From Streptomyces inusitatus (lineage in GTDB: Bacteria > Actinomycetota > Actinomycetes > Streptomycetales > Streptomycetaceae): a DNA stretch of 64,000 nucleotides. The DNA lies in contig NZ_BMWG01000015.1 of assembly GCF_014651115.1 (NCBI RefSeq), positions 62,001-126,000 of the forward strand, written 5' to 3'. The position numbers were made by a program, and so were the translations under genes. The notes under the pieces were generated by a model that was not told the origin of the DNA, did no database searches, and saw only the letters and a program-made list of their open reading frames with translations. This document shows, piece by piece, positions 53,601 to 62,043 of the stretch (position 1 is the stretch's first letter; every line of letters starts with the position of its first letter).

Positions 53601-53752
53601 GCACCCTCCACGCCTCCACCCTGGAAGGCGTCGCCGCCGGCCTCGCCTGGTCGGCCGGCCAGTGGCCCCGCCGCTTCGAGGTCGCCGCCCTCCTGGAGGA
53701 CCCCTCCCGTACCGAGGAACTCGCCCGCGACCGCTGGTTCGACGCGGGCTGA
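50612..53752 (+). CDS. Sacsin-type GHKL ATPase, 1046 aa
   Basis: GTG 50612 follows GGAGC. The N-terminal 210 residues carry a Hsp90/sacsin-like ATPase: ELAQNAADAA (54-63, N box with Asn58 and Asp61), NTGTP (91-95, in place of DxGxG) and GRFGVGFAAVL (120-130). The remaining 800 residues are Leu/Asp/Pro-rich with no recognised catalytic motif; HDELIAGGVELPWRR and GVAAGLAWSAGQWPRRFE close it. Bacterial sacsin-like proteins are uncharacterised; chaperone-like or defence roles are both possible. A nucleotidyltransferase gene follows 49 bp later. Confidence 0.82.
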   Translation: MSVTPTERPDPFGTGRLRRGVLDAWAAAPARFREDANAEEDLVLGGYRDRLVVELAQNAADAAARAETPGRLRLTLRPAEGDSPPVLAVANTGTPLDTAGAESLSTLRASAKRGDGESVGRFGVGFAAVLAVSDEPAILGRTGGVRWSLAEARALAQEAAADSPGLADEIRRRDGQVPLLRLPLPAQGPAPEGYDTVIVLPLRDGAAVDLVEHLLDGVDDALLLTLPGLAEIVIETPDGVRTVRRATRGPYVHIDDSEHGERRWRTVSHTGSIKAELLKDRPVEERLRPHWSVTWAVPVDGEGAPARPRTAPVVHAPTPTDEPLGVPALLIASFPLDTTRRHPAPGPLTDFLVRRSAEAYAELLAEWRPVSTGTIDLVPGPLGKGELDGALRAAILELLPRTAFLLAAAPRPADEEEDTGLPGRTAPAGLRPIEAEVLEGAGADTVRVLAEVLPSLLPAGLERRAELRTLGVARVPLTEAMDRLAGLEREPSWWHRLYDSLAGVDPDRLTGLPVPLTDLRTVIGPRQTLLPLSDTPADLARLGLKVVHPDAAHPLLEKLGALPATPRAVLTTPQVRAAVAGSLDAGEIWDEDALDAEELADTVLALVRDADLEPGDEPWLGALALPDEDGEPAPAGELVLPGSPFAQVMREDGPALCDAELANRWGPRPLAACGVLADFTLVRATDVVLDPDELEPRDGDYAEPDDAGLLDAVDVWCEDVLDRLPETPVPPVVTELVAVRDLDLVDDDRWPQALALLSRPPLRDALTQPVRVLLPDGTTESVRPYTAWWLRDHPVLDGRRPAGLRAAGGDPLLEGLYESVDAGGFDDPQVLRALGVRTTAADLLDEPGGAAELLGRLADPDRPVRPAQLHGLYSALADLDPEQVTLPDELRAVVDGATRVVDARDAVVADAPDLLPLADGLPLLPVSPARAGELAELLQVRLLSETLTAEVTTEGEEHGVPESVHVLLGPATPAFYVEHDELIAGGVELPWRRTPDGTLHASTLEGVAAGLAWSAGQWPRRFEVAALLEDPSRTEELARDRWFDAG

Positions 53753-53801
53753 CCCCGAAAACCGCTTGGGCCGCGCGGCGGGCGCGTGGTGGGCTGAGGC
53801 G

Positions 53802-54659
53802 GTGAGCGACTACAGGGACAGGGACAGGGACAGCGACAGGGGCGGTACGGGTGACGCCGCCGGGACCGCCGCCGCCGGGGAGTACGCGGCGCTGCTGGAG
53901 CGCGTGGGACGCGACCGGCACGCCCTCGGACTCGTCCTCACCGGCTCCCGGGCCCGCGAGGGCACCGCCACCGCCCGCTCCGACTACGACGTCTACCTCG
54001 TCGCCGAGGACGGCGCGGAACACGGCCCTCTAGCCGCCGAGCGCCGCCGGGACGGTCTGCTGGATGTGGTCCTGCTGCCGCTCACGGAGTTCCGCGCCCA
54101 CGCCCTGCCCGGTTCCGGGACCGAGTGGAACCGGTACGCCTTCACCCGCGCCGAGGTGGTGAAGGACACCGCCGACGGGCTGATCGCCGAACTCGTCGCC
54201 GCCAAGGGACGGCTCACTCAGGCGGAGGCCGCCGAGAGTGCGCCGGAACTCCTGGACGCCTTCCTCAACAGCGTCTACCGGTGTCTGAAGAGCGACCGCG
54301 ACGGCCGCTCGCTCGCGGCGCGGCTGGACGGCGCGGACACGGTGCCGTACTTCCTCGGCTATGCCTTCGCGCTGGACGGCCGGGTCCGCCCGTACAACAA
54401 GTATCTGGAGTGGGAGCTGCGCCACCATCCGCTCGACCGTGCCGAGTGGGCCCCCGACCGGCTGTTGCCCCTGCTGGGCGAGGTGCTGTCGGAGCGGGGG
54501 CCGCGCGCGGTGCGGAGGCTCTTCCGCGAGGTGGAGCCGTATGCCCGGGCCCGGGGGCACGGCCCGGTGCTGGACGGCTGGGGGGACGATCTGGAGCTGA
54601 TGCGCGGGTCCGAGTCCGGGTCCGGAGACGCGGACGGGAACGGGAACGGGAACGGGTAG
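53802..54659 (+). CDS. Nucleotidyltransferase-domain protein
   Basis: 285 residues from GTG 53802, with GAGG just upstream. The signature GSRAREGTATARSDYDVYL (Gly48-Ser49 and Asp61-x-Asp63) marks a pol-beta-type nucleotidyltransferase. The C-terminal helical part (YFLGYAFALDGRVRPYNKYLEWEL) resembles aminoglycoside/kanamycin-type nucleotidyltransferases or their antitoxin-linked relatives. The N-terminal DYRDRDRDSDR and C-terminal GNGNGNG are coded by 6-bp tandem repeats. Target unknown. Probably cotranscribed with the sacsin-like gene. Confidence 0.8.
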   Translation: MSDYRDRDRDSDRGGTGDAAGTAAAGEYAALLERVGRDRHALGLVLTGSRAREGTATARSDYDVYLVAEDGAEHGPLAAERRRDGLLDVVLLPLTEFRAHALPGSGTEWNRYAFTRAEVVKDTADGLIAELVAAKGRLTQAEAAESAPELLDAFLNSVYRCLKSDRDGRSLAARLDGADTVPYFLGYAFALDGRVRPYNKYLEWELRHHPLDRAEWAPDRLLPLLGEVLSERGPRAVRRLFREVEPYARARGHGPVLDGWGDDLELMRGSESGSGDADGNGNGNG

Positions 54660-54681
54660 GAGGGCCGGGGCGGCGGGCGGT

Positions 54682-55218
54682 TCAGGCGGTGCCGACGAAT
54701 TCCTCCAGCATGCCGTCGAGCTCGGCGAGGGTCTGCTCCTGCGTGGCGACCTTGTTCTGCTGGAGGAGTTTGATGGCGCTCGCGGCGTATTCGGCGAGGT
54801 CCACGATGAGGTCGCAGAAGCCCTCCTGGTCCTGGAGGAAGGCGTCGGTGAGGACCCGGGCGGACTCCTGCATCGGGTGCTCCGTGAGGAGGCTGCGCAT
54901 CACCACGGTGACGTCGGGGGATCTTCCGTGGGGGTCCATCTCGTGTTTGGCGGCTTCGAGATGGTCGATGAACACCTCCGTGGTGACGTGCCGGTGCTCG
55001 GCGAGGAGCATGGTCAGCCCGGTCGCGGAGACGGCCGTGCCGGTGGCGAGTGTGACCACGCGGCTGTTGCCGCCCTCCTCGGCGTCGGCGCGGGCCGCGG
55101 CGATCACCACGCGGCAGGCGGGGGAGTCGATCCGCAACCGCGCCGTACGCGACGCGGGGTCCATGGAGGCCCGGATCAGATCCATGACGGGCTCGTGGGG
55201 TTTCGGCATGTAGCGCAT
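54682..55218 (-). CDS. Hypothetical protein, about 178 aa
   Basis: From ATG 55218 (or 55209). Helical and acidic: HEPVMDLIRASMDPASRTARLRIDSPACRVVIAAARADAEEGG, AVSATGLTMLLAEHRHVTTEVFIDHLEAA and LTDAFLQDQEGFCDLIVDLAEYAASAIKLLQQNK. No family recognised. It converges on the nucleotidyltransferase gene 22 bp away. Confidence 0.65.
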   Translation of the reverse strand: MRYMPKPHEPVMDLIRASMDPASRTARLRIDSPACRVVIAAARADAEEGGNSRVVTLATGTAVSATGLTMLLAEHRHVTTEVFIDHLEAAKHEMDPHGRSPDVTVVMRSLLTEHPMQESARVLTDAFLQDQEGFCDLIVDLAEYAASAIKLLQQNKVATQEQTLAELDGMLEEFVGTA

Positions 55219-55385
55219 GCTGACAGCCGTGGGGCGCTGTCGCCGGTGACTCGGCAAATCCGGACGTAACCGAACAATGACGCCGGTGAAACGGACAGGG
55301 GCGTACAACTGGCGGACGGATTCAGGGTGCGTACGGGCAGAGCCGAACGCAGCCGATCATCGGGTTCGGCCTTCGGCCCCGCCCC

Positions 55386-55434
55386 GCGCGCTCACGGCCC
55401 CGCGCGCTCACGGCCTCACGGCCTCACGGCCTCA
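55386..55434. repeat. Short tandem repeats at the end of the P-type ATPase gene
   Basis: GCGCGCTCACGGCC occurs twice, followed by three head-to-tail CGGCCTCA units that run into the ATPase stop codon (55432-55434). Confidence 0.8.
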
Positions 55435-57927
55435 CGCCGGGAACCTCCGGTCCACCCACCGCCAGCCGAACTCCAGCAGCACCGCCCCCGCCGCCGCGAC
55501 CCCCACCGCCGTCCACGGCAGGACCGTCCCCACCAGCTTCAGCGCGAAGAACTCCTGGAGCCACGGCACCGCCAGCACCACCACGAAGCACAGCCCCATC
55601 GCGGCCACCAGCGCGACGCGCCACCAGGTGTAGGGCCGGGCGATGATCGCGAGGACCCACATCGAGACGAGGAAGAGCGTCAGCGTCGCCGCGCTGGTCT
55701 CCGCCTCCAGCGCGCCCGGGCCGCTGTAGTGGGAGCGGGCCAGCAGATAGGTGCAGAAGGTGGCCGCCGCCGCGATGACGCCCGCCGGGATCGCGTACCG
55801 CATCACCCGCCGGACGAAGTGCGGCCGGGCGCGCTCCCGGTTGGGGGCGAGCGCCAGGAAGAAGGCAGGCACCCCGATCGTCAGCGTCGAGAGCAGCGTC
55901 AGATGCCGGGGCAGGAAGGGGTATTCGACCTGGCTGCACACCACCAGGATCGCCAGCAGCACCGAGTAGACCGTCTTGGTGAGGAAGAGGGTCGCGACCC
56001 GGGTGATGTTGCCGATCACCCGGCGGCCCTCGGCCACCACCGACGGCAGGGTGGCGAAGCTGTTGTTCAGCAGCACGATCTGGGCCACCGCCCGGGTGGC
56101 CTCGGAGCCCGAGCCCATCGCGACGCCGATGTCCGCGTCCTTGAGCGCGAGCACATCGTTGACGCCGTCGCCGGTCATGGCGACCGTGTGCCCCCGGGAC
56201 TGGAGCGCGCCCACCATGTCCCGCTTCTGGCGCGGGGTCACCCGGCCGAAGACCGAGTGGGCGTCCAGCCGCGCCGCCAGCTCCTCGCCCCCGGCGGGCA
56301 GGGTGCGCGCGTCGACGGGCCGCTCCGCGCCGGGCAGGCCCAGCTTCTGGGCGACCGCGCCCACCGAGACCGCGTTGTCGCCGGAGATGACCTTGGCGGT
56401 GACCCGCTGCTCGGCGAAGTACCGCAGGGTGTCGGCGGCGTCGGGCCGCAGCCGCTGCTCCAGCACGACGAGCGCGACGGGCCGCGCGCCCTCGGCGGCC
56501 GTCGCGGAGTCCAGCGAGGCCCCGGCGGCCCGCGCCAGCAGCAGCACCCGCAGGCCCGCCTCATTGAGCCGCTCGACGCCGTCGAGTTCCGGATCGCCGG
56601 GCGCCAGCAGCACGTCGGGCGCGCCCAGCAGCCAGCTCGTACGCTCCCCGCCCTCCGCGACGAGGGTCGCGCCGCTGTATTTGCGGGCCGAGGAGAAGGG
56701 CAGGGTGTCCGCGCACCGCAGCCCCGGACCCTTGTCCGGAAACGCCTCGGCGATCGCCTGGAGGGAAGCGTTCGGGCGCGGGTCCGAGGCCCCGAGCGCG
56801 CCGAGGACCGCGTGTACGGAGGACTCGTCCATGCCGCCGAGCGGGCGCACCTCGGTGACGTCCATCCCGCCCTCGGTGAGCGTTCCGGTCTTGTCCAGGC
56901 AGACCACGTCGACCCGGGCAAGACCCTCGATGGCGGGCAGCTCCTGCACCAGGCACTGTCTGCGGCCCAGCCGGATCACCCCGATCGCGAAGGCGACGGA
57001 GGTCAGCAGCACCAGCCCCTCGGGGATCATCGGCACGATCCCGCCGACGGTCCGGGCGATGGAGTTCTTGACGTCCTCGTTCTTGACGACGAGCTGGCTG
57101 ATGACGAGCCCGGTCGCGGTCGGGACCATCATCCAGGTCACGTACTTGAGGATGGTGCTGATGCCGCTGCGCAGCTCGGAGTGGACGAGGGTGAACCGCG
57201 AGGCCTCCTCGGCGAGCTGGGCCGCGTACGCCTCACGGCCCACCTTCGTCGCGGTGAACGCGCCGCCGCCCGCGACCACGAAGCTGCCGGACATCACGGG
57301 GTCGCCCGGTCGTTTGAGCACCGGGTCGGCCTCGCCGGTGAGCAGCGACTCGTCGATCTCCAGGCCGTCGGCCTCCACCACCTCGCCGTCCACCACCACC
57401 TTGTCGCCCGGGCCCAGTTCCACGAGGTCGTCGAGGACGATGCCGGAGGTGGAGACCTCGGCCGCGACTCCGTCGCGCCGTACCGTCGGCCGGGCCTCGC
57501 CGATCACCGCGAGCCCGTCGAGGGTCCTCTTGGCGCGCAGCTCCTGGACGATGCCGATGCCGGTGTTGGCGACGATGACGAAGCCGAACAGGCTGTCCTG
57601 GATCGGCGCGACGATCAGCATGATCACCCAGAGGACGCCGATCAGGGCGTTGAAGCGGGTGAGGACATTGGCCCGGACGATCTCGCCGAGCGAGCGGGAG
57701 GACCGTACGGGTACGTCGTTGACCTCGCCCCGGGCGATCCGCTCGGCGACCTCGGCCCCGCTCAGCCCGGTCGCCCGGCGGCGGGAGGCGGGCATGGTCA
57801 TGGGGTGTACGGGATCCAGCTCGGCCCCCGCGTCGATCGGCGGGCCCTGCTGCCGCGCCGCGCTCCGGCCGTCTTCGCGGCCGTCAGGTTCCGGACCGTC
57901 CGTGTCGATCCCTGCCCGCTGAGTCAT
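55432..57927 (-). CDS. CtpE-like cation-transporting P-type ATPase
   Basis: 831 residues from ATG 57927. P-type motifs: LTGEAD, PMIPEGLVLLTSVAFAIG (ion site), CLDKTGTLTEGGMDV (phosphorylated Asp) and TGDGVNDVLALKDADIGVAMGSG. The string ANTGIGIVQELRAKRTLDGLAVIGEARPTVRRDG and QCLVQELPAIEGLARVDVVC follow mycobacterial CtpE (Rv0908), shown to take up calcium. The first 50 residues are disordered and Gly/Asp-rich. No metal-binding domain, so not a heavy-metal pump. A DUF2530 gene stands 67 bp upstream. Confidence 0.9.
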   Translation of the reverse strand: MTQRAGIDTDGPEPDGREDGRSAARQQGPPIDAGAELDPVHPMTMPASRRRATGLSGAEVAERIARGEVNDVPVRSSRSLGEIVRANVLTRFNALIGVLWVIMLIVAPIQDSLFGFVIVANTGIGIVQELRAKRTLDGLAVIGEARPTVRRDGVAAEVSTSGIVLDDLVELGPGDKVVVDGEVVEADGLEIDESLLTGEADPVLKRPGDPVMSGSFVVAGGGAFTATKVGREAYAAQLAEEASRFTLVHSELRSGISTILKYVTWMMVPTATGLVISQLVVKNEDVKNSIARTVGGIVPMIPEGLVLLTSVAFAIGVIRLGRRQCLVQELPAIEGLARVDVVCLDKTGTLTEGGMDVTEVRPLGGMDESSVHAVLGALGASDPRPNASLQAIAEAFPDKGPGLRCADTLPFSSARKYSGATLVAEGGERTSWLLGAPDVLLAPGDPELDGVERLNEAGLRVLLLARAAGASLDSATAAEGARPVALVVLEQRLRPDAADTLRYFAEQRVTAKVISGDNAVSVGAVAQKLGLPGAERPVDARTLPAGGEELAARLDAHSVFGRVTPRQKRDMVGALQSRGHTVAMTGDGVNDVLALKDADIGVAMGSGSEATRAVAQIVLLNNSFATLPSVVAEGRRVIGNITRVATLFLTKTVYSVLLAILVVCSQVEYPFLPRHLTLLSTLTIGVPAFFLALAPNRERARPHFVRRVMRYAIPAGVIAAAATFCTYLLARSHYSGPGALEAETSAATLTLFLVSMWVLAIIARPYTWWRVALVAAMGLCFVVVLAVPWLQEFFALKLVGTVLPWTAVGVAAAGAVLLEFGWRWVDRRFPA

Positions 57928-57994
57928 GGTTCGTACGGTACGGAAGGAGCGGCGGGTCCACCCCTTGAGGGAGCGGCCCGTGTGTCGGGGTCGG

Positions 57995-58315
57995 TCAGCT
58001 TCCGGCGGGGCCGGTTCCGGGGCCGTCCGGGGTCCGCGCGTCCTGAGCGGTGTCCGCGGCGGTCTCGGCTGCCGCCGCCGCCCGCTTGATCGCGGCGTCG
58101 CGCTTTCGGACGTACCAGATGCCGATCAGCCCGAGGCCCGCGCCGGCCAGACAGGTCCACACCCACCACTGGAGATCGCGGTCGGCGAACCAGCCGTAGA
58201 ACGGGAGCTGCGCCAGGAAGAGGACGAACCAGAGGATCGTGCCACCGGTGACGGTGGCGACCACCGGCCCCTCCAGGGGCTCGGGCGCCTCGTGCTTCGC
58301 AGTCCACTTCGCCAT
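57995..58315 (-). CDS. DUF2530 family membrane protein
   Basis: 106 residues from ATG 58315: PEPLEGPVVATVTGGTILWFVLFLAQLPFYGWFADRDLQWWVWTCLAGAGLGLIGIWYVRKRDAAI, two membrane helices joined by a short aromatic loop, then an Ala/Thr-rich tail. This is the DUF2530 pattern of actinobacteria, of unknown role. The frame is open upstream without family likeness. Same direction as the CtpE-like gene. Confidence 0.8.
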   Translation of the reverse strand: MAKWTAKHEAPEPLEGPVVATVTGGTILWFVLFLAQLPFYGWFADRDLQWWVWTCLAGAGLGLIGIWYVRKRDAAIKRAAAAAETAADTAQDARTPDGPGTGPAGS

Positions 58316-58410
58316 GGGGACAGTGTAGGCACCCCGCCGGGCCCCGGCGGGGCGTCGGCGGCCGGCCGGGGAATGGGTGCGGTCGGCCCAGTCGCCACGG
58401 GGGTCTACGC

Positions 58411-58428
58411 GCGAAGATGGCGATCTTC
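58411..58428. promoter_or_regulatory. Palindrome in the purine-permease promoter region
   Basis: CGAAGAT-GGCG-ATCTTCG, perfect seven-base arms, lies 82 bp before the permease start in the 194-bp divergent region. Candidate operator. Confidence 0.4.
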
Positions 58429-58509
58429 GGTTCATATGTTCATACTGAAACGGTTTGCCCCTGACCTGTTTCACTCGTAGAAACATCCAAGAGCATTGAT
58501 GAGGACGGA

Positions 58510-59961
58510 ATGACCCCGTCGGCCACCGCCGCCGCCCCCGAGGGCCCGCCGAAGGGCGCCGCCCCCGGCGGCCTTGACCGCTACTTCAAGATCTCCGAGC
58601 GCGGCTCCACGGTCGCGCGCGAGATCCGCGGCGGCTTCGCCACCTTCTTCGCGATGGCTTACATCATCGTGCTGAACCCGATCATCCTCGGCAGCGCCAA
58701 GGACATGTACGGCCATCAGCTCGACAACGGCCAGCTGGTCACCGCCACCGTGCTGACCGCCGCCTTCTCCACCCTCCTCATGGGCGTCATCGGCAATGTG
58801 CCGATCGCGCTGGCGGCCGGCCTCGGTGTGAACACCGTCGTCGCCCTCCAGCTCGCGCCCAGGATGTCCTGGGCCGACGCGATGGGCATGGTGGTCCTCG
58901 CGGGCTTCGTGGTGATGCTGCTGGTCGCCTCCGGCCTGCGCGAGCGGGTGATGAACGCCGTACCGCGCAGCCTCCGCAAGGGCATCGCGATCGGCATCGG
59001 CCTGTTCATCATGCTCATCGGCCTGGTGGACGCCGGCTTCGTCTCCCGCATTCCGGACATCGCCCAGACCTCCGTCCCGCTGACCCTGGGCCACGGCGGT
59101 CATCTGCTGGGCTGGCCGGTCCTGGTCTTCGTCCTCGGCGCGCTGCTCACACTGGTCCTGATTATCCGCAAGGTGCCCGGCGCGATCCTGATCTCCATCG
59201 TCGTCATGACGATCGTCGCGATGATCATCGAAGTGATCGTCGACCTCCCGGACCGCGCCTGGGGCCTCACCGTCCCGAAGTGGCCCGGCAATCCGCTGAG
59301 CACCCCCGACTTCGGGCTCGTCGGCGAGGTCAGCCTCTTCGGCGGCTTCGAGAAGGTCGGCATCCTCACCGGCTCGCTCTTCGTCTTCACCGTCCTGCTG
59401 TCCTGCTTCTTCGACGCGATGGGCACCATCCTCGGCGTCGGCGACGAGGCCAAGCTCATGGACAAGGACGGCAACTTCCCGGGCATCAACAAGGTCCTCC
59501 TCGTCGACGGCATCGCCGTCGCCTCCGGCGGCGCGACCTCCTCCTCCGCCACCACCTGCTTCGTGGAGTCCACCGCGGGTGTCGGCGAGGGCGCCCGCAC
59601 CGGCCTCGCCTCCGTGGTCACCGGCGCGCTCTTCTCCCTCGCCCTCTTCCTCACCCCCCTCGCCACGATGGTCCCCTCCCAGGCCGCCACCCCCGCCCTC
59701 CTCGCGGTCGGCTTCCTGATCCTGGCCGGCTCCATCCGCGACATCGACTGGACCGACTTCACCCTCGCCGTCCCCGCCTTCCTCGCGATGGTGATGATGC
59801 CCTTCACCTACTCCATCACCAACGGCATCGGCATCGGCTTCATCGCCTTCAGCGTCCTGCGCCTCGCCACGGGCCGCGGCCGCGAGGTCCCCATCGCGAT
59901 GTACGCCGTCTCCGCGGTCTTCGTCTTCTACTACGCGATGCCCGCGCTCGGTCTCACGTAA
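58510..59961 (+). CDS. NCS2-family purine permease (AzgA-like)
   Basis: 483 residues with about 13 membrane segments, ATG 58510 after GAGGACGGA. AzgA-branch motifs: REIRGGFATFFAMAYIIVLNP, ALAAGLGVNTVVAL, FIMLIGLVDAGFV, LLSCFFDAMGTILGVGDEA and ATTCFVESTAGVGEGARTGLASV. The branch imports adenine, guanine or hypoxanthine with protons. Single gene, closed by a strong hairpin. Confidence 0.92.
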   Translation: MTPSATAAAPEGPPKGAAPGGLDRYFKISERGSTVAREIRGGFATFFAMAYIIVLNPIILGSAKDMYGHQLDNGQLVTATVLTAAFSTLLMGVIGNVPIALAAGLGVNTVVALQLAPRMSWADAMGMVVLAGFVVMLLVASGLRERVMNAVPRSLRKGIAIGIGLFIMLIGLVDAGFVSRIPDIAQTSVPLTLGHGGHLLGWPVLVFVLGALLTLVLIIRKVPGAILISIVVMTIVAMIIEVIVDLPDRAWGLTVPKWPGNPLSTPDFGLVGEVSLFGGFEKVGILTGSLFVFTVLLSCFFDAMGTILGVGDEAKLMDKDGNFPGINKVLLVDGIAVASGGATSSSATTCFVESTAGVGEGARTGLASVVTGALFSLALFLTPLATMVPSQAATPALLAVGFLILAGSIRDIDWTDFTLAVPAFLAMVMMPFTYSITNGIGIGFIAFSVLRLATGRGREVPIAMYAVSAVFVFYYAMPALGLT

Positions 59962-59985
59962 CGGAGCCCCCGCCAGAACCCCGCC

Positions 59986-60028
59986 CCGTACGGGCGTCCC
60001 GGACCTCGGTCCCGGGACGCCCGTACGG
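59986..60028. terminator. Terminator hairpin after the purine permease gene
   Basis: A perfect 17-bp stem (CCGTACGGGCGTCCCGG) with a 9-nt loop, 24 bp after the stop codon. Confidence 0.88.
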
Positions 60029-60135
60029 CGTTTCCGGGGCCTTCCCGCGGCCCTCCCGGAGCCCTCCGCGCGTCGCTCTCCGTACTCGTCCGTGCCGTGT
60101 CGGCGACGCGTTAAACCGGTTGGTCTTTAGACAGA

Positions 60136-60147
60136 GTAATGAGTTAC
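60136..60147. promoter_or_regulatory. Candidate MarR operator
   Basis: GTAA-TGAG-TTAC lies 11 bp before the MarR start codon in an unusually AT-rich 40-bp stretch (60110-60157) with TTGGTC at about 60119. The gene has no clear ribosome site, so a leaderless message from this promoter is likely. Confidence 0.4.
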
Positions 60148-60157
60148 GCTAATAAAC

Positions 60158-60655
60158 ATGTCTGACCTGTCCAGCGGTGCCGCCGACGGCGACACCGCAC
60201 GCACGGTGGCCGACGCCGCCGCAGGCGCGATCGCTCCCGACGACGTCGCCGCCATCAGCGCCCTGCGCTCAGCCGTGATGCGGCTGGGCCGCAGGCTCAA
60301 GCATCAAAGGGTCGACGAGTCGCTCAGCCCCACCGAGATGTCGGTGCTGGGGACGCTCGCGCGCTGCGGTTCGGCGACCCCCGGCGAGCTGGCGCGCAAG
60401 GAGCATGTCCAGCCGCCGTCGATGACCCGGATCGTGGCGCTGCTCGAAGCCAAGGGGCTCGTGCGGCTGGAGCCGCACCCCGACGACCGCCGGCAGAAGG
60501 TGGTCAGCCAGACCGAGCGGGCCGAGGCCATGCTCGACGAGAGCCGCCGCAAGCGGAACGCCTGGCTGGCCGAGCTGGCCGAAGGCCTGGACGAGGACGA
60601 ATGGGCCAAGCTGCGCGCGGCCGCCCCCGTTCTGGAGAAGCTCGCACATCTGTAA
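60158..60655 (+). CDS. MarR-family transcriptional regulator
   Basis: 165 residues: a 30-residue disordered N-terminus, then a winged-helix MarR domain (LSPTEMSVLGTLARCGSATPGELARKEHVQPPSMTRIVALLEAKGLVRLEPHPDDRRQKVV) with the DxRxxxV wing. ATG 60158 may be leaderless. It is followed 27 bp later by an MFS exporter gene in the same direction, the common regulator-pump pair. Confidence 0.9.
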   Translation: MSDLSSGAADGDTARTVADAAAGAIAPDDVAAISALRSAVMRLGRRLKHQRVDESLSPTEMSVLGTLARCGSATPGELARKEHVQPPSMTRIVALLEAKGLVRLEPHPDDRRQKVVSQTERAEAMLDESRRKRNAWLAELAEGLDEDEWAKLRAAAPVLEKLAHL

Positions 60656-60682
60656 CGAACACCTTTGAGGAGGCGAACACTT

Positions 60683-62011
60683 TTGCGTACGGGACCCGGA
60701 GCAGACTCCGCACCCGCACCCGCCCCTACGACGTCCATGTTCAGCTCGCTGAAGATCCGCAACTACCGGCTCTTCGCCACCGGTCAGGTGGTCTCCAACA
60801 CCGGCACCTGGATGCAGCGGATCGCCCAGGACTGGCTGGTGCTGACCCTGACCGGCTCGGCCTCCGCCGTCGGCATCACGATCGCCCTCCAGTTCCTCCC
60901 GATGCTGCTCTTCGGCCTGTACGGCGGGGTGCTCGCCGACCGGCTGCCCAAGCGGCCCCTGCTGCTGGCCACCCAGTCCGCGATGGCCCTGACCGGCATC
61001 GCGCTCGCCGTCCTCACCCTCACCGGCGAGGTCCAGGTCTGGCACGTCTATCTCACGGCCTTCCTGCTCGGCCTCGTCACCGTCGTCGACAACCCGGCCC
61101 GGCAGACCTTCGTCGCCGAGATGGTCGGCCCGGACCAGCTCGGCAACGCCGTCAGCCTCAATTCGGCGAACTTCCAGTCCGCCCGGCTGGTGGGACCGGC
61201 CGTCGCCGGTGTGCTGATCACCGCCGTCGGCAGCGGATACGCCTTCCTCTTCAACGGGCTCTCCTTCCTCGCGCCCATCGCCTCACTGCTGCTGATGCGC
61301 ACCGCCGATCTGCACAAGGTCGAGCGCGCCCCGCGCGGCAAGGGCCAGCTCAGGGAAGGGCTGCGCTATGTCTCCTCGCGCCCGGAGCTGATCTGGCCGA
61401 TCGTCCTCATCGGCTTCGTCGGCACCTTCGGCTTCAACTTCCCGATCTGGCTCACCGCCTTCGTCCACGACGTCTACGACTCCGGCGCGAGCACCTACGG
61501 CCTGCTCAACACCCTGATGGCCGTCGGCTCCCTGGCCGGAGCGCTGCTCGCCGCCCGGCGCGCCACCTCACGGCTGCGCATACTCGTGGGCGCGGCGGTC
61601 CTCTTCGGCGCGCTGGAGATCGTGGCCGCCCTCGCCCCCGAGTTCTGGATCTTCGCTCTGCTGATGGTGCTGGTCGGAATGTTCGGCCTCACCGTCAATG
61701 TCACCGCCAACTCCAGCATCCAGATGGCGACCGACCCGGCCGTCAGGGGCCGGGTGATGAGCCTGTTCATGATGGTGTTCGTCGGCGGTACGCCGCTGGG
61801 CGGACCGCTCTTCGGCTGGATCACCGACGCGTACGGGCCCAGGGTCGGCCTCGCCCTCGGCGGGGCGATATCGCTGGCGGCCGCGCTCGGCGTCGGCCTG
61901 CTGCTCGCCAGGTCCGGCGGGCTGCGGCTCAAGGTGGATCTGCGCCGGGGCCACAAGCACCTCGCCTTCGTGCCGAAACAGCGTGAGGAGAGTCTGACGG
62001 CCGCCGTCTGA
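60683..62011 (+). CDS. MFS exporter, DHA3/MFS_3 family
   Basis: 442 residues from TTG 60683, which stands 9 nt after GAGGAGG; a TTG at 60665 would place the ribosome site inside the gene. Motifs: NTGTWMQRIAQDWLVLTLTGSA, LYGGVLADRLPKRPLL (motif A), DNPARQTFVAEMVG and FQSARLVGPAVAGVLI identify the enterobactin-exporter-like DHA3 family. Twelve helices expected. Likely controlled by the MarR protein. Substrate unknown. Confidence 0.88.
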   Translation: MRTGPGADSAPAPAPTTSMFSSLKIRNYRLFATGQVVSNTGTWMQRIAQDWLVLTLTGSASAVGITIALQFLPMLLFGLYGGVLADRLPKRPLLLATQSAMALTGIALAVLTLTGEVQVWHVYLTAFLLGLVTVVDNPARQTFVAEMVGPDQLGNAVSLNSANFQSARLVGPAVAGVLITAVGSGYAFLFNGLSFLAPIASLLLMRTADLHKVERAPRGKGQLREGLRYVSSRPELIWPIVLIGFVGTFGFNFPIWLTAFVHDVYDSGASTYGLLNTLMAVGSLAGALLAARRATSRLRILVGAAVLFGALEIVAALAPEFWIFALLMVLVGMFGLTVNVTANSSIQMATDPAVRGRVMSLFMMVFVGGTPLGGPLFGWITDAYGPRVGLALGGAISLAAALGVGLLLARSGGLRLKVDLRRGHKHLAFVPKQREESLTAAV

Positions 62012-62043
62012 CGCGCGGACCCCGGCCGGGCGAGACTCGCCGT

